NCBI GenBank assembly: GCA_965240365.1
Contig: OZ251218.1
Coordinates: 2,976,001 to 3,040,000, forward strand
Length of the DNA stretch: 64,000 bases
Direction of reading: 5' to 3'
DNA from: G965240365 sp965240365
GTDB taxonomy: Bacteria > Pseudomonadota > Gammaproteobacteria > Eutrophobiales > Eutrophobiaceae
The translations under genes and the position numbers were made by a program. The notes below the pieces were generated by a model. The model saw nothing but the letters and a program-made list of their open reading frames with translations. It was not told where the DNA came from and ran no database searches. This document shows positions 41,777 through 50,459 of this stretch, in pieces. Each line of letters opens with the position of its first letter. Positions within the stretch are counted from its first letter, which is position 1.

Positions 41777-43054
41777 TCAGCCGGTCTTGCCGAGAGACGC
41801 GCCGGCCCCACTCGCGGCAATATCCAGCGCCTGACCCAGATCGGCAGCCAGATCATCCGCCGTCTCCAACCCGGCCGAGAGGCGGATGAGGCCGTCGGTG
41901 ATCAGGTGTTCGGCCCGCTCTTCCGGGGTATAAGTGGCATGGGTCATGGAGGCCGGATGCTGGATCAGGGTCTCGGTGTCTCCCAGGCTGACCGCGCGCA
42001 GGATCAGCCTGAGCGCGTCCATCAGCCCGTGCCCGGCGGCCAGTCCACCGGCCATCTCAAAGGCGATCATGCCGCCGAAGCGCGCCATCTGCCGTCTGGC
42101 CAGCGCATGCTGCGGAAAGCCCGGCAAGCCCGGATAATATACCGCGGCCACGGCCGGATGGGCTGCCAGCAAGGCCGCCAGCCTTTCCGCCGTGTCGCAA
42201 TGGCGCTCCATGCGCAGTTCCAGCGTCTTCAGCCCGCGCAGGATCAACTGCGCGTCCTGGGGAGAAAGCACCGCCCCCGACATATCCTTCAGGCCGACCA
42301 GACGGATCTGCTCGATCAATTCGGCCGGGCCGGCAACGCAACCCGCGGTCAGGTCGCCATGCCCGCCCAGATACTTGGTGGCCGAATGGATCACCAGATC
42401 GGCGCCGCATTCGAGCGGCCGGGTCAAATAGGGCGTGGCATAGGTGTTATCCACGATGACCCGGATACCGCGGCGCCCGGCGATGGCGGCGATGGCGGCG
42501 ATGTCAACCAGGCGCATGTTCGGGTTGGCCGGGGTCTCGAAATAAACCAGCCGGGTCCTGGCCCCGAGCGCCGCGGCCAGATTGCCCGGCTCGGTCAAAT
42601 CCACATGTCGCACGCGCACACCGAAGCGCCGGAGCCCATGCCGCATAAAGGCAAAGGTACAGCCATACAGCGTCTTATCAACAATAATTTCATCGCCCGG
42701 AGACAGCAGCGTCCACAGGGTGGACGTGATCGCGCCCATGCCTGAGGCGGTCGAGAGCGCCGCCTCCGCCCCTTCCAGCGCCGCCAGACGCCGCTCCAGC
42801 AGATCCAGGGTCGGATTGGCGATGCGCGAATAGATATAGCCCGGCCGCTCTCCGGCAAAGGCCTGACCGCCCGCCTCCGCGGTCTCAAAGGCAAAGGTGG
42901 AACTCATATAGACCGGGGGATTGAGCGCGCCCTGATGACTCAGCGGGTCATAACCATGATGGATGGCGCGGGTCGCAAAACCCGCGCGGCGCGACGGCCC
43001 GGCATTACTGCCCGGCGCGGGGATTGCCGGATGAAGTTCTTTCATAATGGCCAC
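41777..43054 (-). CDS. megL: Methionine gamma-lyase (Cys/Met metabolism PLP enzyme)
   Basis: A 425-residue PLP lyase. PLP Lys lies in IHSATKYLGGHGDL (about residue 226). The Cys in KTLYGCTFAFMRHGL (about 129-131) is the residue that marks methionine gamma-lyase among cystathionine enzymes, and YIYSRIANPT is the conserved active-site loop from the neighbouring subunit. It should split methionine to methanethiol, ammonia and 2-oxobutyrate. A TyrR-type regulator is divergently transcribed 229 bp away. Confidence 0.85.
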   Translation of the reverse strand: MAIMKELHPAIPAPGSNAGPSRRAGFATRAIHHGYDPLSHQGALNPPVYMSSTFAFETAEAGGQAFAGERPGYIYSRIANPTLDLLERRLAALEGAEAALSTASGMGAITSTLWTLLSPGDEIIVDKTLYGCTFAFMRHGLRRFGVRVRHVDLTEPGNLAAALGARTRLVYFETPANPNMRLVDIAAIAAIAGRRGIRVIVDNTYATPYLTRPLECGADLVIHSATKYLGGHGDLTAGCVAGPAELIEQIRLVGLKDMSGAVLSPQDAQLILRGLKTLELRMERHCDTAERLAALLAAHPAVAAVYYPGLPGFPQHALARRQMARFGGMIAFEMAGGLAAGHGLMDALRLILRAVSLGDTETLIQHPASMTHATYTPEERAEHLITDGLIRLSAGLETADDLAADLGQALDIAASGAGASLGKTG

Positions 43055-43088
43055 TTACGTTAAATTTACAGGAATTTATAGCGGATAT

Positions 43089-43115
43089 GTGTTTGAACAT
43101 AACAAAATAAACACA
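43089..43115. promoter_or_regulatory. Inverted repeat in the megL-regulator intergenic region
   Basis: TGTGTTT (43089-43095) and AAACACA (43109-43115) form a 7-bp inverted repeat with a 13-bp spacer, midway between the divergent genes. It does not match the TyrR consensus (TGTAAA-N6-TTTACA) closely. A possible operator for the adjacent regulator. Confidence 0.25.
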
Positions 43116-43283
43116 GCAAAATCCGGGCCAGCTTCCGGCTACGGTTTCAGGCGGGTTTGCGGCGGGCGTTTGTCAGATATTCCTGCCGGATTTCGGCGAT
43201 ATGCCGGCTTGTTTGCAAAAAAACATTGCATTCAGGCACTTATAAGATGTATGATTTTCCGAACACTGTACGGGATTTTATAC

Positions 43284-44840
43284 ATGCGTTTGGAAATCAG
43301 CAGCGAAAACCGGATCGGGATCACCCAGGAAGTCCTGGCTGTCCTGGCCGGGCGCGGCATTGATGTGCGCCTGGTCGAGGTGATTGCCCATCATATCTAT
43401 CTGGACGCCCCCGGTCTGGCGGCGTCCGATCTGGCGGAATTGTCCGCCCTCATCGGCCGCGTCGTAACCGGGGTCGAGCGCGTGCGGCCGGTCGAACTGC
43501 TGCCGATGGAACGCCGGCGCATGCAGTTGCATTCGGTCTTCTCTGCCATCAGCGACCCGCTGCTGGCGGTCGATGGCGCGAACCGCATCACCCAGGCCAA
43601 CCCGGCCGCGGCCCGATGCTGCGGCCTGCCCGATGAAAACGCCATGCGCGAGCGGCGGCTGACAGACTTTCTGGGCCAAAGCGCGGCCGCCGAACTGCGC
43701 GCCGCGGCCTGGAGTCTGAGCGAGCGCGAGGTCACGTTCAACGGCGTTACCTTTCTGCTGCGCTCCGAACCCATCCGCGCGCGGGAAGCGCCCGCCGGCG
43801 CGCCGCGCGGCGGGGTGCTGATCTTTCAACGCCCGCATCGCCTGGGCCAGATGATGAGCGCCTTGCGGACGCCCGGCGCCGCCGGCGGCTTCGATACTAT
43901 CATCGGCGCCGGCCCGGCGCTGCGCGCGGCCAAGGCGCGCGCCCGGCGTCTGGCCGGCGTGGACGCGCCGCTCTTGATCCTGGGTGAAACCGGCGCCGGC
44001 AAGGAATTGTTTGCCCGCGCGGTGCATGCCAGCTCCCGGCGCGCGGACAAACCGTTCCTGGCGCTGAATTGCGCCGCCCTGCCGGAGGGTCTGGCCGAGA
44101 GTGAATTGTTCGGCTATGTCGCGGGCGCCTTTACCGACGCGCGCAAGGGCGGCAAACCGGGGCTGGTGGAAATGGCCGCCGGCGGCAGCCTGTTTCTGGA
44201 CGAAGTCGGGGAATTGTCGCCTTACCTGCAAGTCAAGCTCCTGCGCGTGCTGCAAGACGGCAGCTTCCGCCGGGTCGGCGGCGCCCGCGAAACCACGGTG
44301 GACATCCGCGTGATCTCGGCCACCAATCGCGCGCTGGAGGCCATGATCCAGGAAGGCCGCTTCAGAGAAGAACTCTATTTCAGGCTCAATGTGCTCAACC
44401 TGACCCTGCCGCCCCTGCGCGAGCGGCTGGAAGATCTGGCCGCGCTGGCCGAGCGCTTCATCGCCAGGGCCGCCGCCCAGGTCGGTCGCCCGGCGCCCGC
44501 GCTGGAGGCCGGGGCGCTCGATGCCCTCGCCGTCCATGACTGGCCCGGCAACGTGCGCGAACTGGAAAACACCCTTTTTCGCGCGGTCTCGCTGCTGGAA
44601 GGAGACACGCTGAACGCCGATCACCTGCGCCTCTGCCTGAGACCGGATGGCGCCGGCGGCCCGGCCGCGGACGCGCCCGCGCTCGACAGCTATGCCGGCG
44701 CCTTTGACCGCTTTGAAAAACAATTACTCGAACGGCTCTACCCCGCCTATCCCTCGACCCGAAAACTGGCTCGCCGGCTCGGCCTGAGCCACACCACGGT
44801 CGCGGAAAAACTGCGCCGGCACGGCCTGAGCGGGGCTTGA
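43284..44840 (+). CDS. TyrR-type AAA+ transcriptional regulator
   Basis: A 518-residue regulator with the TyrR layout: N-terminal ACT domain (MRLEISSENRIGITQEVLAVL), PAS domain (HSVFSAISDPLLAVDGANRI), AAA+ domain with Walker A GETGAGKEL and Walker B GGSLFLDEVGEL, and a C-terminal helix-turn-helix (STRKLARRLGLSHTTVAEKLRRHG). The GAFTGA loop of sigma-54 activators reads GAFTDA, so it may not activate sigma-54 polymerase. The ATG at 43284 gives the TyrR-like start and length; the frame continues upstream but is non-homologous. It probably controls megL and perhaps the liv operon in response to an amino acid (inference). Confidence 0.88.
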   Translation: MRLEISSENRIGITQEVLAVLAGRGIDVRLVEVIAHHIYLDAPGLAASDLAELSALIGRVVTGVERVRPVELLPMERRRMQLHSVFSAISDPLLAVDGANRITQANPAAARCCGLPDENAMRERRLTDFLGQSAAAELRAAAWSLSEREVTFNGVTFLLRSEPIRAREAPAGAPRGGVLIFQRPHRLGQMMSALRTPGAAGGFDTIIGAGPALRAAKARARRLAGVDAPLLILGETGAGKELFARAVHASSRRADKPFLALNCAALPEGLAESELFGYVAGAFTDARKGGKPGLVEMAAGGSLFLDEVGELSPYLQVKLLRVLQDGSFRRVGGARETTVDIRVISATNRALEAMIQEGRFREELYFRLNVLNLTLPPLRERLEDLAALAERFIARAAAQVGRPAPALEAGALDALAVHDWPGNVRELENTLFRAVSLLEGDTLNADHLRLCLRPDGAGGPAADAPALDSYAGAFDRFEKQLLERLYPAYPSTRKLARRLGLSHTTVAEKLRRHGLSGA

Positions 44841-44910
44841 TCCCTGCTGTTCCACTCGGCCTCTCCGGGGCGCCGGCGCGACCCTGAAGGCCGGAATCTA
44901 ACGCCTCTCA

Positions 44911-45061
44911 AGGAAGCTCTGAATAAATCCATCCTGGATTTCTCAGAGCACGCAAGGTGAAAATGCGATTTTCACCTTGCTTCAAAATCAATGATTTGCA
45001 TCATTGATTTTGGCGGTACGTCCCTGTACCGCAGGAAACTCTGATTCAATCAGAGTTTCCT
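44911..45061. mobile_element. Five-hairpin MITE, copy C
   Basis: 151 bp, the same length as copy B, with identical 12-bp ends and a CA target duplication (44909-44910, 45062-45063). The third hairpin is a near-perfect stem AAAATCAATGAT/ATCATTGATTTT. The fourth reads GCGGTAC/GTACCGC where copy B has GCGGCAC/GTGCCGC, a paired change. It sits between the regulator and the cyclase gene. Confidence 0.85.
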
Positions 45062-45081
45062 CAACAGAGCGCAATCGGCGG

Positions 45082-45849
45082 CTAATCCGGCAGATAAGCA
45101 AAGACGCGCGCCTGGGCCTGGCCGGCGTCCTTGACGGGGATCACGCCGATAGAAATGTAGGCCCCCGTTACCGGGACGGCGTCCAGATTATTCAGGTTTT
45201 CAACCTGGTACTTGTTTGCGCCCAGGATCAGGAGATGCGTGGCAAAATCGGTCGAGGCCCCATGATCCAGGCTGAGCGTGTCTATGCCGATCCCCGCCAC
45301 CTTGCGCTCAAGCAGCAACTCGGCGCTGTCGGGGCCGAAGCCGGGGAAATGCTGCACGCCGGCGGCGTCGATGTTGTTATAAGCGCCCGGGATGCTCCAT
45401 TTTTTATACCAGCCGGTATTCATGATCACGAAGTCGCCCGCGCGGATCCGGCCATGTTCGGCCTCCCAGTCGAGCACATCCTGCCGGGTCAGTTGATAAT
45501 CGGCGTTGGCGGCGGCCTTGTCCTGGGCGTTAATGACCACGGTCGGGGCCACCAGCGTCTCCGCGCCGAGTTCGTGAATCTTCAGCGCGCCTTCCACGAA
45601 GTGCGCGGGCGCGTCCACATGGGTGCCGATATTGTCGCCGAGATAGAAGGATTGCAGAAAATAGCCGCTATCGTAATCAACCAGAGTCTGGCGCTTGAGC
45701 GGGGTCGCGCCCGGCCAGACCGGGCTGTCCTCATGCAGCACATGGGTCAGATCGATCACCCTGGCCGTGCCAAGCTCGACAGGCAGACTCCAACAGGCCG
45801 ACAACCACAGAACCGCGGCCGCTATTGCTGTTTTTTTTAACAGTTTCAT
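45082..45849 (-). CDS. Cyclase-family (kynurenine formamidase-like) metal hydrolase, predicted lipoprotein
   Basis: A 255-residue protein of the cyclase/KynB fold. The metal-binding block NIGTHVDAPAHFVEG (about 73-87) is intact, as is VIDLTHVLHEDSPVWPG. The N-terminus is a lipoprotein signal with lipobox LSAC and Cys19, so the enzyme should be exported and anchored in a membrane, unusual for KynB itself. The substrate is unknown; an amide or cyclic compound is possible. MITE copy C lies 20 bp past the stop. Confidence 0.82.
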   Translation of the reverse strand: MKLLKKTAIAAAVLWLSACWSLPVELGTARVIDLTHVLHEDSPVWPGATPLKRQTLVDYDSGYFLQSFYLGDNIGTHVDAPAHFVEGALKIHELGAETLVAPTVVINAQDKAAANADYQLTRQDVLDWEAEHGRIRAGDFVIMNTGWYKKWSIPGAYNNIDAAGVQHFPGFGPDSAELLLERKVAGIGIDTLSLDHGASTDFATHLLILGANKYQVENLNNLDAVPVTGAYISIGVIPVKDAGQAQARVFAYLPD

Positions 45850-46109
45850 TTGATTTGCCTCCTTACTGAAGTAAATTCAGACTTTGAAAGACGAAGCCTT
45901 GCGCGAAAAGCGGTCGTTTGTCAATAGCCGGCAGGTATTTTTGCATGAAACTACAGATAAACACGTATGCCTGTGCCGCCCTCTGATTCCGGCGCGCGGG
46001 CCGCTCTGTCCACAATGAACCAAATCTATATCAGGTGCAGACAGAAGTGAGGCTTTCCTGAGAAAAGAAATCGGATAGCCTTGTGAGCGATTGACACACA
46101 CGGGAAACT

Positions 46110-46480
46110 AACCGACCCGCCTGCTGAAAGCCGGAGTCCATTTCACTCCCCGGCAGCGCCCTCCTGGATTCCGGCTTTCGCCTGCCTGCGGCAGGCAGGC
46201 CGGAGTGACGGGCCGGTAAGAATGACGGAGAGCCGGAACAACTCCCCGTTGTCATTCCAGCGAAAGCTGGAATCCAGGAAAGCGGCGCCACGATGTTGGA
46301 ATGGACTCCGGTTCTGCTTGCCTACACCAGGCCGGCCAGGATGATCTATTTGGTTGTCATTCCCGCATAAACGGGAATGAATTATATAAAACACTGGATT
46401 CCGGCTTTCGCCTGCCTGCGGCAGGCAGGCTGGAATGATGAAATAGATGGGAATGCCGCCCGTTGCCATTGCACCGCACG
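46110..46480. repeat. REP hairpin block with two 19-bp palindromes
   Basis: The 720-bp gap between the cyclase and the glycosylase holds no gene. It has TTCCAGC-GAAA-GCTGGAA and CATTCCCGC-type hairpins. Two CCTGCCTG-CGG-CAGGCAGG copies (46181-46199 and 46411-46429) each interrupt a TTCCGGCTTTCG/C(C/T)GGA hairpin, which becomes whole when 19 bp are removed. Confidence 0.75.
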
Positions 46481-46571
46481 CTTTCTGCATTCCCGCTTTC
46501 ACGATAACAAGCGACCGCGTTAAAATACGGGCATGTTGAATCCTGATGCCGGCGCCTTGCGGGGCAATGAT

Positions 46572-47216
46572 ATGTTTGACCCGGATTGCAGGGCCTGTCC
46601 GCGCTTGAGCCGTTATCTTGACGCGGTGAAGCTGCAATTTCCCGCCTATCACGCGCGGCCCGTGCCGGCATTTGGGGCGCAAAAGCCCGGCTTGTTGATC
46701 GTCGGCCTCGCGCCCGGCCTGCATGGCGCCAATGCCACCGGCCGGCCCTTCACGGGCGATTATGCGGGTATTCTCCTGTACCGGATGCTGTATAAATATG
46801 GTTTTAGCAGCCAGCCCGATTCCTCCGGCCCCGCTGACGGCCTGCGCCTGTTGCGATGCCGGATCACCAACGCGGTAAAGTGTCTGCCGCCGCAGAACAA
46901 GCCGATCGGCAGCGAGGTCAACCGGTGTAATCCTTATCTTGCCGAAGAGCTTAAATATATTGCCAAAAAGGCGATTATCCTGTGCCTCGGCCAGATTTCG
47001 CACAGGGCGATCATCAAGGCGCTGCGCCTGAAACAAGCCGCGTATCCGTTTAAGCACGCCGCGCTTTATAAACTGGATGATGGCAGAGCCCTGGTTGATT
47101 CCTATCATTGCAGCCGCTATAACATGCACACCGGGCGTCTGACCGAGGCCATGTTTGAGGATATATTCAGGCTGCTCAGAAAACGGCTGGGCCGCCGGGC
47201 GCGCCATGTCGTTTGA
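46572..47216 (+). CDS. Uracil-DNA glycosylase family 5 (UDGb-type)
   Basis: A 214-residue DNA-repair enzyme. Family 5 motif A is GLAPGLHGANATGRPFTGD and motif B is DSYHCSRYN. The first two of the cluster-binding cysteines are in CRACPRL, with further Cys in KCLPP and NRC, as in 4Fe-4S glycosylases. It removes uracil and some deaminated purines from DNA. I chose ATG 46572 because it places CxxC near the N-terminus as in relatives; an in-frame ATG at 46533 is possible. It overlaps uvrC by 11 nt. Confidence 0.85.
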   Translation: MFDPDCRACPRLSRYLDAVKLQFPAYHARPVPAFGAQKPGLLIVGLAPGLHGANATGRPFTGDYAGILLYRMLYKYGFSSQPDSSGPADGLRLLRCRITNAVKCLPPQNKPIGSEVNRCNPYLAEELKYIAKKAIILCLGQISHRAIIKALRLKQAAYPFKHAALYKLDDGRALVDSYHCSRYNMHTGRLTEAMFEDIFRLLRKRLGRRARHVV

Positions 47217-49029
47217 CCCCGCCGCCTTTGTCAAAAATCTGACGCCCCGCCCCGGCGTGTACTGCATGCAGAACGAGGACGGCCAGGTTATCTATGTCGG
47301 CAAGGCAAAAAATCTGAAAAAGCGCGTGGCCAGTTATTTCAGCCGCGCCCAGGCCGATTCGCCCAAGACGCGGGTGATGGTGAAACAGATCAGAAATATC
47401 GAGATCACGGTCACGCATACCGAGAACGAGGCGTTGATCCTGGAAAACAATCTGATAAAAGCCTATAAGCCCCGCTACAATATCTATTTTCGTGACGACA
47501 AGAGTTACCCCTACCTTTATTTATCCACCGAGCACGGCTTCCCGCTGTTTCGCTATCATCGCGGCGCGCTCAAGGGCAAGGGCAGATATTTCGGCCCTTA
47601 TCCAAGCTCGGGTTCTGTCCGGCAGACCCTGAACCTGCTGCAAAAGTTATTTCAGGTGCGTTCCTGTGAAGACAGCGTCTTTTCCAATCGTTCCAGGCCC
47701 TGTCTGCAATATCAAATCAAGCGCTGCTCCGCGCCCTGTGTGGATTATATTTCCAGGCAGGATTACGCGCGGGATATCCGGCATGCGGTGTTGTTCCTGG
47801 AAGGCAGGAACGAGGCCGTGATCAAGGCCCTGACCCGGCCCATGCAGACCGCATCCGAGCGGCTTGAGTTTGAACTGGCGGCGCGCTTTCGTGATCAGAT
47901 CCGCGCCTTGCGCGATATTCAGGAAAAACAGCACCGGGCGGCGGGCGGCGGCGATATGGATATTGTCTGTTGCGCCGTTGCCGGCAACCAGGCCTGTATT
48001 CAGCGGGTGTTCATCCGCGGCGGACTCAATCTCGGCAGCCGCAGTTATTTCCCGCAACATATCTCGGATCAGGCCGAGGCCGATTTAATCAGGGCCTTTT
48101 TAGGGCAGTATTATCTGGGCAAGGCGCGCCAGCATATTGCCGCCGAGATCATCATCAGCCATGATTTTGCCGGGCTTGAGTTAATGCAGGCGGTATTTAA
48201 CGAGCATTTCAATAAAAAAATCAGGATCAAGACCCAGGTGCGCGGCGAACGCGCCCGCTGGCTCAAGCTGGCCGTGGATAACGCCGCCTTGACGCTGACA
48301 CAGCGGCTGGCGGCTAACCGGAACCAGCAAAGGCGTATCGCCGACCTGCAACAACTGTTGGGCATAAAAGACGACCTTGAGCAGATGGAATGTTTCGATA
48401 TCAGCCACAGTCACGGCGAGGCCGTGACGGGGTCTTGCGTGGTCTTTGGCCGGGACGGGCCGGTCAATTCAAAATACCGCCAGTTCAATATAGAAAATGT
48501 CACCAAAGGCGATGACTACGCGGCCATGAGCCAGGTCGTGCGCCGCCGTTATACCCGTCAGGTCAAGGAAAATGCAAGGCTGCCGGATTTGATTATTATA
48601 GATGGCGGCAAGGGCCAGATTGAAGTGGCCACGCGCGCGCTGAGCGAATTACAATTGCGGCATATCCCGGTGCTGGGCGTGGCCAAGGGGCCGGCCCGCA
48701 AAGCCGGGCTGGAAAAACTAATCCTGGCCTATGATAATAAAACGCTGAACTGCGGCGCGGATTCCCCGGCCTTGCATTTAATACAACATATCCGCGATGA
48801 GGCGCACCGCTTTGCCATCAGCGCGCATCGTCAAAAACGCAAGAAAAAACGCGGCCGCTCAAGGCTGGAAGAGATAGCCGGCATCGGCCATAAACGCAGG
48901 CAAAACCTGATAAGACATTTCGGCGGATTGCAGGGCGTGGCCAAGGCCGGCGTTGACGATCTGGCCATGGCGCCCGGCATCAACAAAAGCCTCGCGGAAA
49001 AAATCTACGACGTATTCCATAACCATTAA
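47206..49029 (+). CDS. uvrC: Excinuclease ABC subunit C
   Basis: A 607-residue nucleotide-excision nuclease. It has the N-terminal GIY-YIG domain (PGVYCMQNEDGQVIYVGKAKNLKKRV), the UVR motif (FELAARFRDQIRALRDIQEKQ), the C-terminal RNase H-like nuclease (CFDISHSHGEAVTGSCVVF; LIIIDGGKGQIEVA) and the helix-hairpin-helix end (IAGIGHKRRQNLIRHFGG). It starts inside the glycosylase gene and is followed at once by pgsA, the classical gammaproteobacterial order. Confidence 0.96.
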   Translation: MSFDPAAFVKNLTPRPGVYCMQNEDGQVIYVGKAKNLKKRVASYFSRAQADSPKTRVMVKQIRNIEITVTHTENEALILENNLIKAYKPRYNIYFRDDKSYPYLYLSTEHGFPLFRYHRGALKGKGRYFGPYPSSGSVRQTLNLLQKLFQVRSCEDSVFSNRSRPCLQYQIKRCSAPCVDYISRQDYARDIRHAVLFLEGRNEAVIKALTRPMQTASERLEFELAARFRDQIRALRDIQEKQHRAAGGGDMDIVCCAVAGNQACIQRVFIRGGLNLGSRSYFPQHISDQAEADLIRAFLGQYYLGKARQHIAAEIIISHDFAGLELMQAVFNEHFNKKIRIKTQVRGERARWLKLAVDNAALTLTQRLAANRNQQRRIADLQQLLGIKDDLEQMECFDISHSHGEAVTGSCVVFGRDGPVNSKYRQFNIENVTKGDDYAAMSQVVRRRYTRQVKENARLPDLIIIDGGKGQIEVATRALSELQLRHIPVLGVAKGPARKAGLEKLILAYDNKTLNCGADSPALHLIQHIRDEAHRFAISAHRQKRKKKRGRSRLEEIAGIGHKRRQNLIRHFGGLQGVAKAGVDDLAMAPGINKSLAEKIYDVFHNH

Positions 49030-49577
49030 TGACCATTCCCAACCAACTCACGCTGCTGCGAGTGGGCCTGATCCCGGTGTTCGTGCTGGTATTTTACCTG
49101 CCCTTTTCCTGGAATAATGAACTGGCCTGCGTCTTTTTTACCCTGGCCGCGTTGACTGACGTGCTGGATGGCTATCTGGCCAGAAAACTGGGGCAGGTCT
49201 CTTCCCTCGGCGCCTTTCTCGATCCCGTGGCCGACAAATTAATGATCGCCGTGGCCCTGGTGCTGCTGGTACAGCAAAACCCCAGTATCTATCTTGCCCT
49301 GCCCGCGGCGGTCATTATCGGGCGCGAAATCACGGTGTCGGCGCTGCGCGAGTGGATGGCCGCGGTGGGGGCGAGCAGCAGGGTGGCCGTCTCTGTCTGG
49401 GGCAAGGTCAAAACCATCGCCCAGATGGTCGCGCTCGGCTTTCTGATATTCCGTGAATCAATCCTGAATCTGCCGGTTTACACGATCGGCCTGATCCTGC
49501 TCTATATTGCCGCGATCCTGACGCTGATCTCCATGCTCCAATATCTGGCCAGCGCTTGGCCCAAACTGAAACAATAG
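49029..49577 (+). CDS. pgsA: CDP-diacylglycerol-glycerol-3-phosphate 3-phosphatidyltransferase
   Basis: A 182-residue membrane enzyme for phosphatidylglycerol synthesis. The CDP-alcohol phosphotransferase motif is intact: LTDVLDGYLARKLGQVSSLGAFLDPVADK (about 38-66; shown as D-G-x2-A-R-x8-G-x3-D-x3-D). It starts at ATG within TAATG of the uvrC stop. Confidence 0.95.
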   Translation: MTIPNQLTLLRVGLIPVFVLVFYLPFSWNNELACVFFTLAALTDVLDGYLARKLGQVSSLGAFLDPVADKLMIAVALVLLVQQNPSIYLALPAAVIIGREITVSALREWMAAVGASSRVAVSVWGKVKTIAQMVALGFLIFRESILNLPVYTIGLILLYIAAILTLISMLQYLASAWPKLKQ

Positions 49578-49592
49578 ATGCTGTTAATGTTA

Positions 49593-49620
49593 TTGACAGC
49601 CGGATGTTGGCGGCTACAAT
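49593..49620 (+). promoter_or_regulatory. Strong sigma-70 promoter for the tRNA genes
   Basis: TTGACA (49593-49598) and TACAAT (49615-49620) with a 16-bp spacer lie just after the pgsA stop and 80 bp before tRNA-Gly. This is close to consensus and the likely start of the tRNA transcript. Confidence 0.75.
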
Positions 49621-49699
49621 ACCGGTCTTGTGTGGAAATTGTCAGGCAGGCCCTGTGGCGAAGGCAACATTCTGCCGTATCCATGCAGGCAACAAATGC

Positions 49700-49775
49700 G
49701 CGGGAATAGCTCAGTTGGTAGAGCGATACCTTGCCAAGGTATAGGTCGCCGGTTCGAACCCGGTTTCCCGCTCCA
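49700..49775 (+). tRNA. glyW: tRNA-Gly (anticodon GCC)
   Basis: 76 nt with acceptor stem GCGGGAA/TTCCCGC, D-arm AGCTCAGTTGGTAGAGC, anticodon loop TTGCCAA (GCC at 49733-49735), T-arm GGTTCGAACC, and an encoded CCA end. It lies after pgsA as in enterobacteria. Confidence 0.98.
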
Positions 49776-49787
49776 GATTTGAACTGG

Positions 49788-49811
49788 AAACCCCGGTCTT
49801 GCCGGGGTTTT
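49788..49811 (+). terminator. Rho-independent terminator-like hairpin between the tRNAs
   Basis: AAACCCCGG-TCTTG-CCGGGGTTTT: a 6-8-bp GC-rich stem followed by a short T tract directly after tRNA-Gly. It could end part of the transcription before tRNA-Cys or act as a processing spacer. Confidence 0.55.
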
Positions 49812-49837
49812 CGTTTTGAAGCAATGAAAAAACCTTC

Positions 49838-49911
49838 GGCTGAGTGGCAGAGTGGTTATGCAGCGGCCTGCAAAGCCGTGCACGCCGGTTCGATTCCGAC
49901 CTCAGCCTCCA
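49838..49911 (+). tRNA. cysT: tRNA-Cys (anticodon GCA)
   Basis: 74 nt with acceptor stem GGCTGAG/CTCAGCC, anticodon GCA (49870-49872) in loop CTGCAAA, T-arm GGTTCGATTCC and encoded CCA. The leuZ gene that follows in E. coli is absent. Confidence 0.97.
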
Positions 49912-50030
49912 TTTTATCGCGGATGAATCCAACCAGGCGGTATTTTACCCGCCACCGAAAAAGTCACCTCCCTCAAAGTCATTATTGCCAGGCCGGATAA
50001 CCCGGTCATTTGCGGCACATACGCTATTTT

Positions 50031-50459
50031 TTAACACGGCGGTATCAAAACCGCGCTGTCAAATCTGCTCGCGGCGATGGCGTTGCAGAAGCCCCGCCAT
50101 TCGCAGCCGGCGCAGGCCGAGCGGATCTGCCTGGCCGCGAACGCTTGCCGCAAGCGGTGGAGGAGGCCGGCATGCAGGGTCAGGCGCGCCCCGGTGTGGA
50201 CTTCAAGGCCCGGCAAACGGCCCAGATCCCGCGCCGCGGCCCGATCCCGCTCGGCAACACTGGCGCGCTGGCAGTGCGGATCCGGGCCATCAAGCAGCGG
50301 GGCGCAGATATCATCCGGCCCCTCGACGATGCTGATCTTCTCACCAGCGCCAAGGCGACCCGCGATCCGCGTCATATTGGCCGTAAAGGCGGGATTGTAT
50401 CCCTTGCCGGCATAGGTCAGCACGCACAACAGATGATGCGGCCGCAGGCGCACCGTCAT
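50031..50459 (-). CDS. DUF1284 family protein
   Basis: A 142-residue protein starting MTVRLRPHHLLCVLTYAGKGY, the DUF1284 signature, with EGPDDICAPLL near residue 45. Its several cysteines (C12, the DPHC, and CAGCEWRGFC near the end) suggest metal or iron-sulfur binding, but the function is not established. Its ATG overlaps the bioY stop (TAATG), so it is the second gene of a bioY operon. Confidence 0.8.
   Translation of the reverse strand: MTVRLRPHHLLCVLTYAGKGYNPAFTANMTRIAGRLGAGEKISIVEGPDDICAPLLDGPDPHCQRASVAERDRAAARDLGRLPGLEVHTGARLTLHAGLLHRLRQAFAARQIRSACAGCEWRGFCNAIAASRFDSAVLIPPC

Noticed and set aside
43054..43090. TyrR box (TGTAAA-N6-TTTACA) near the megL start
   Set aside because: TGTAAATTTAACGTAA matches only one half of the consensus; recorded instead as an unassigned inverted repeat further upstream.
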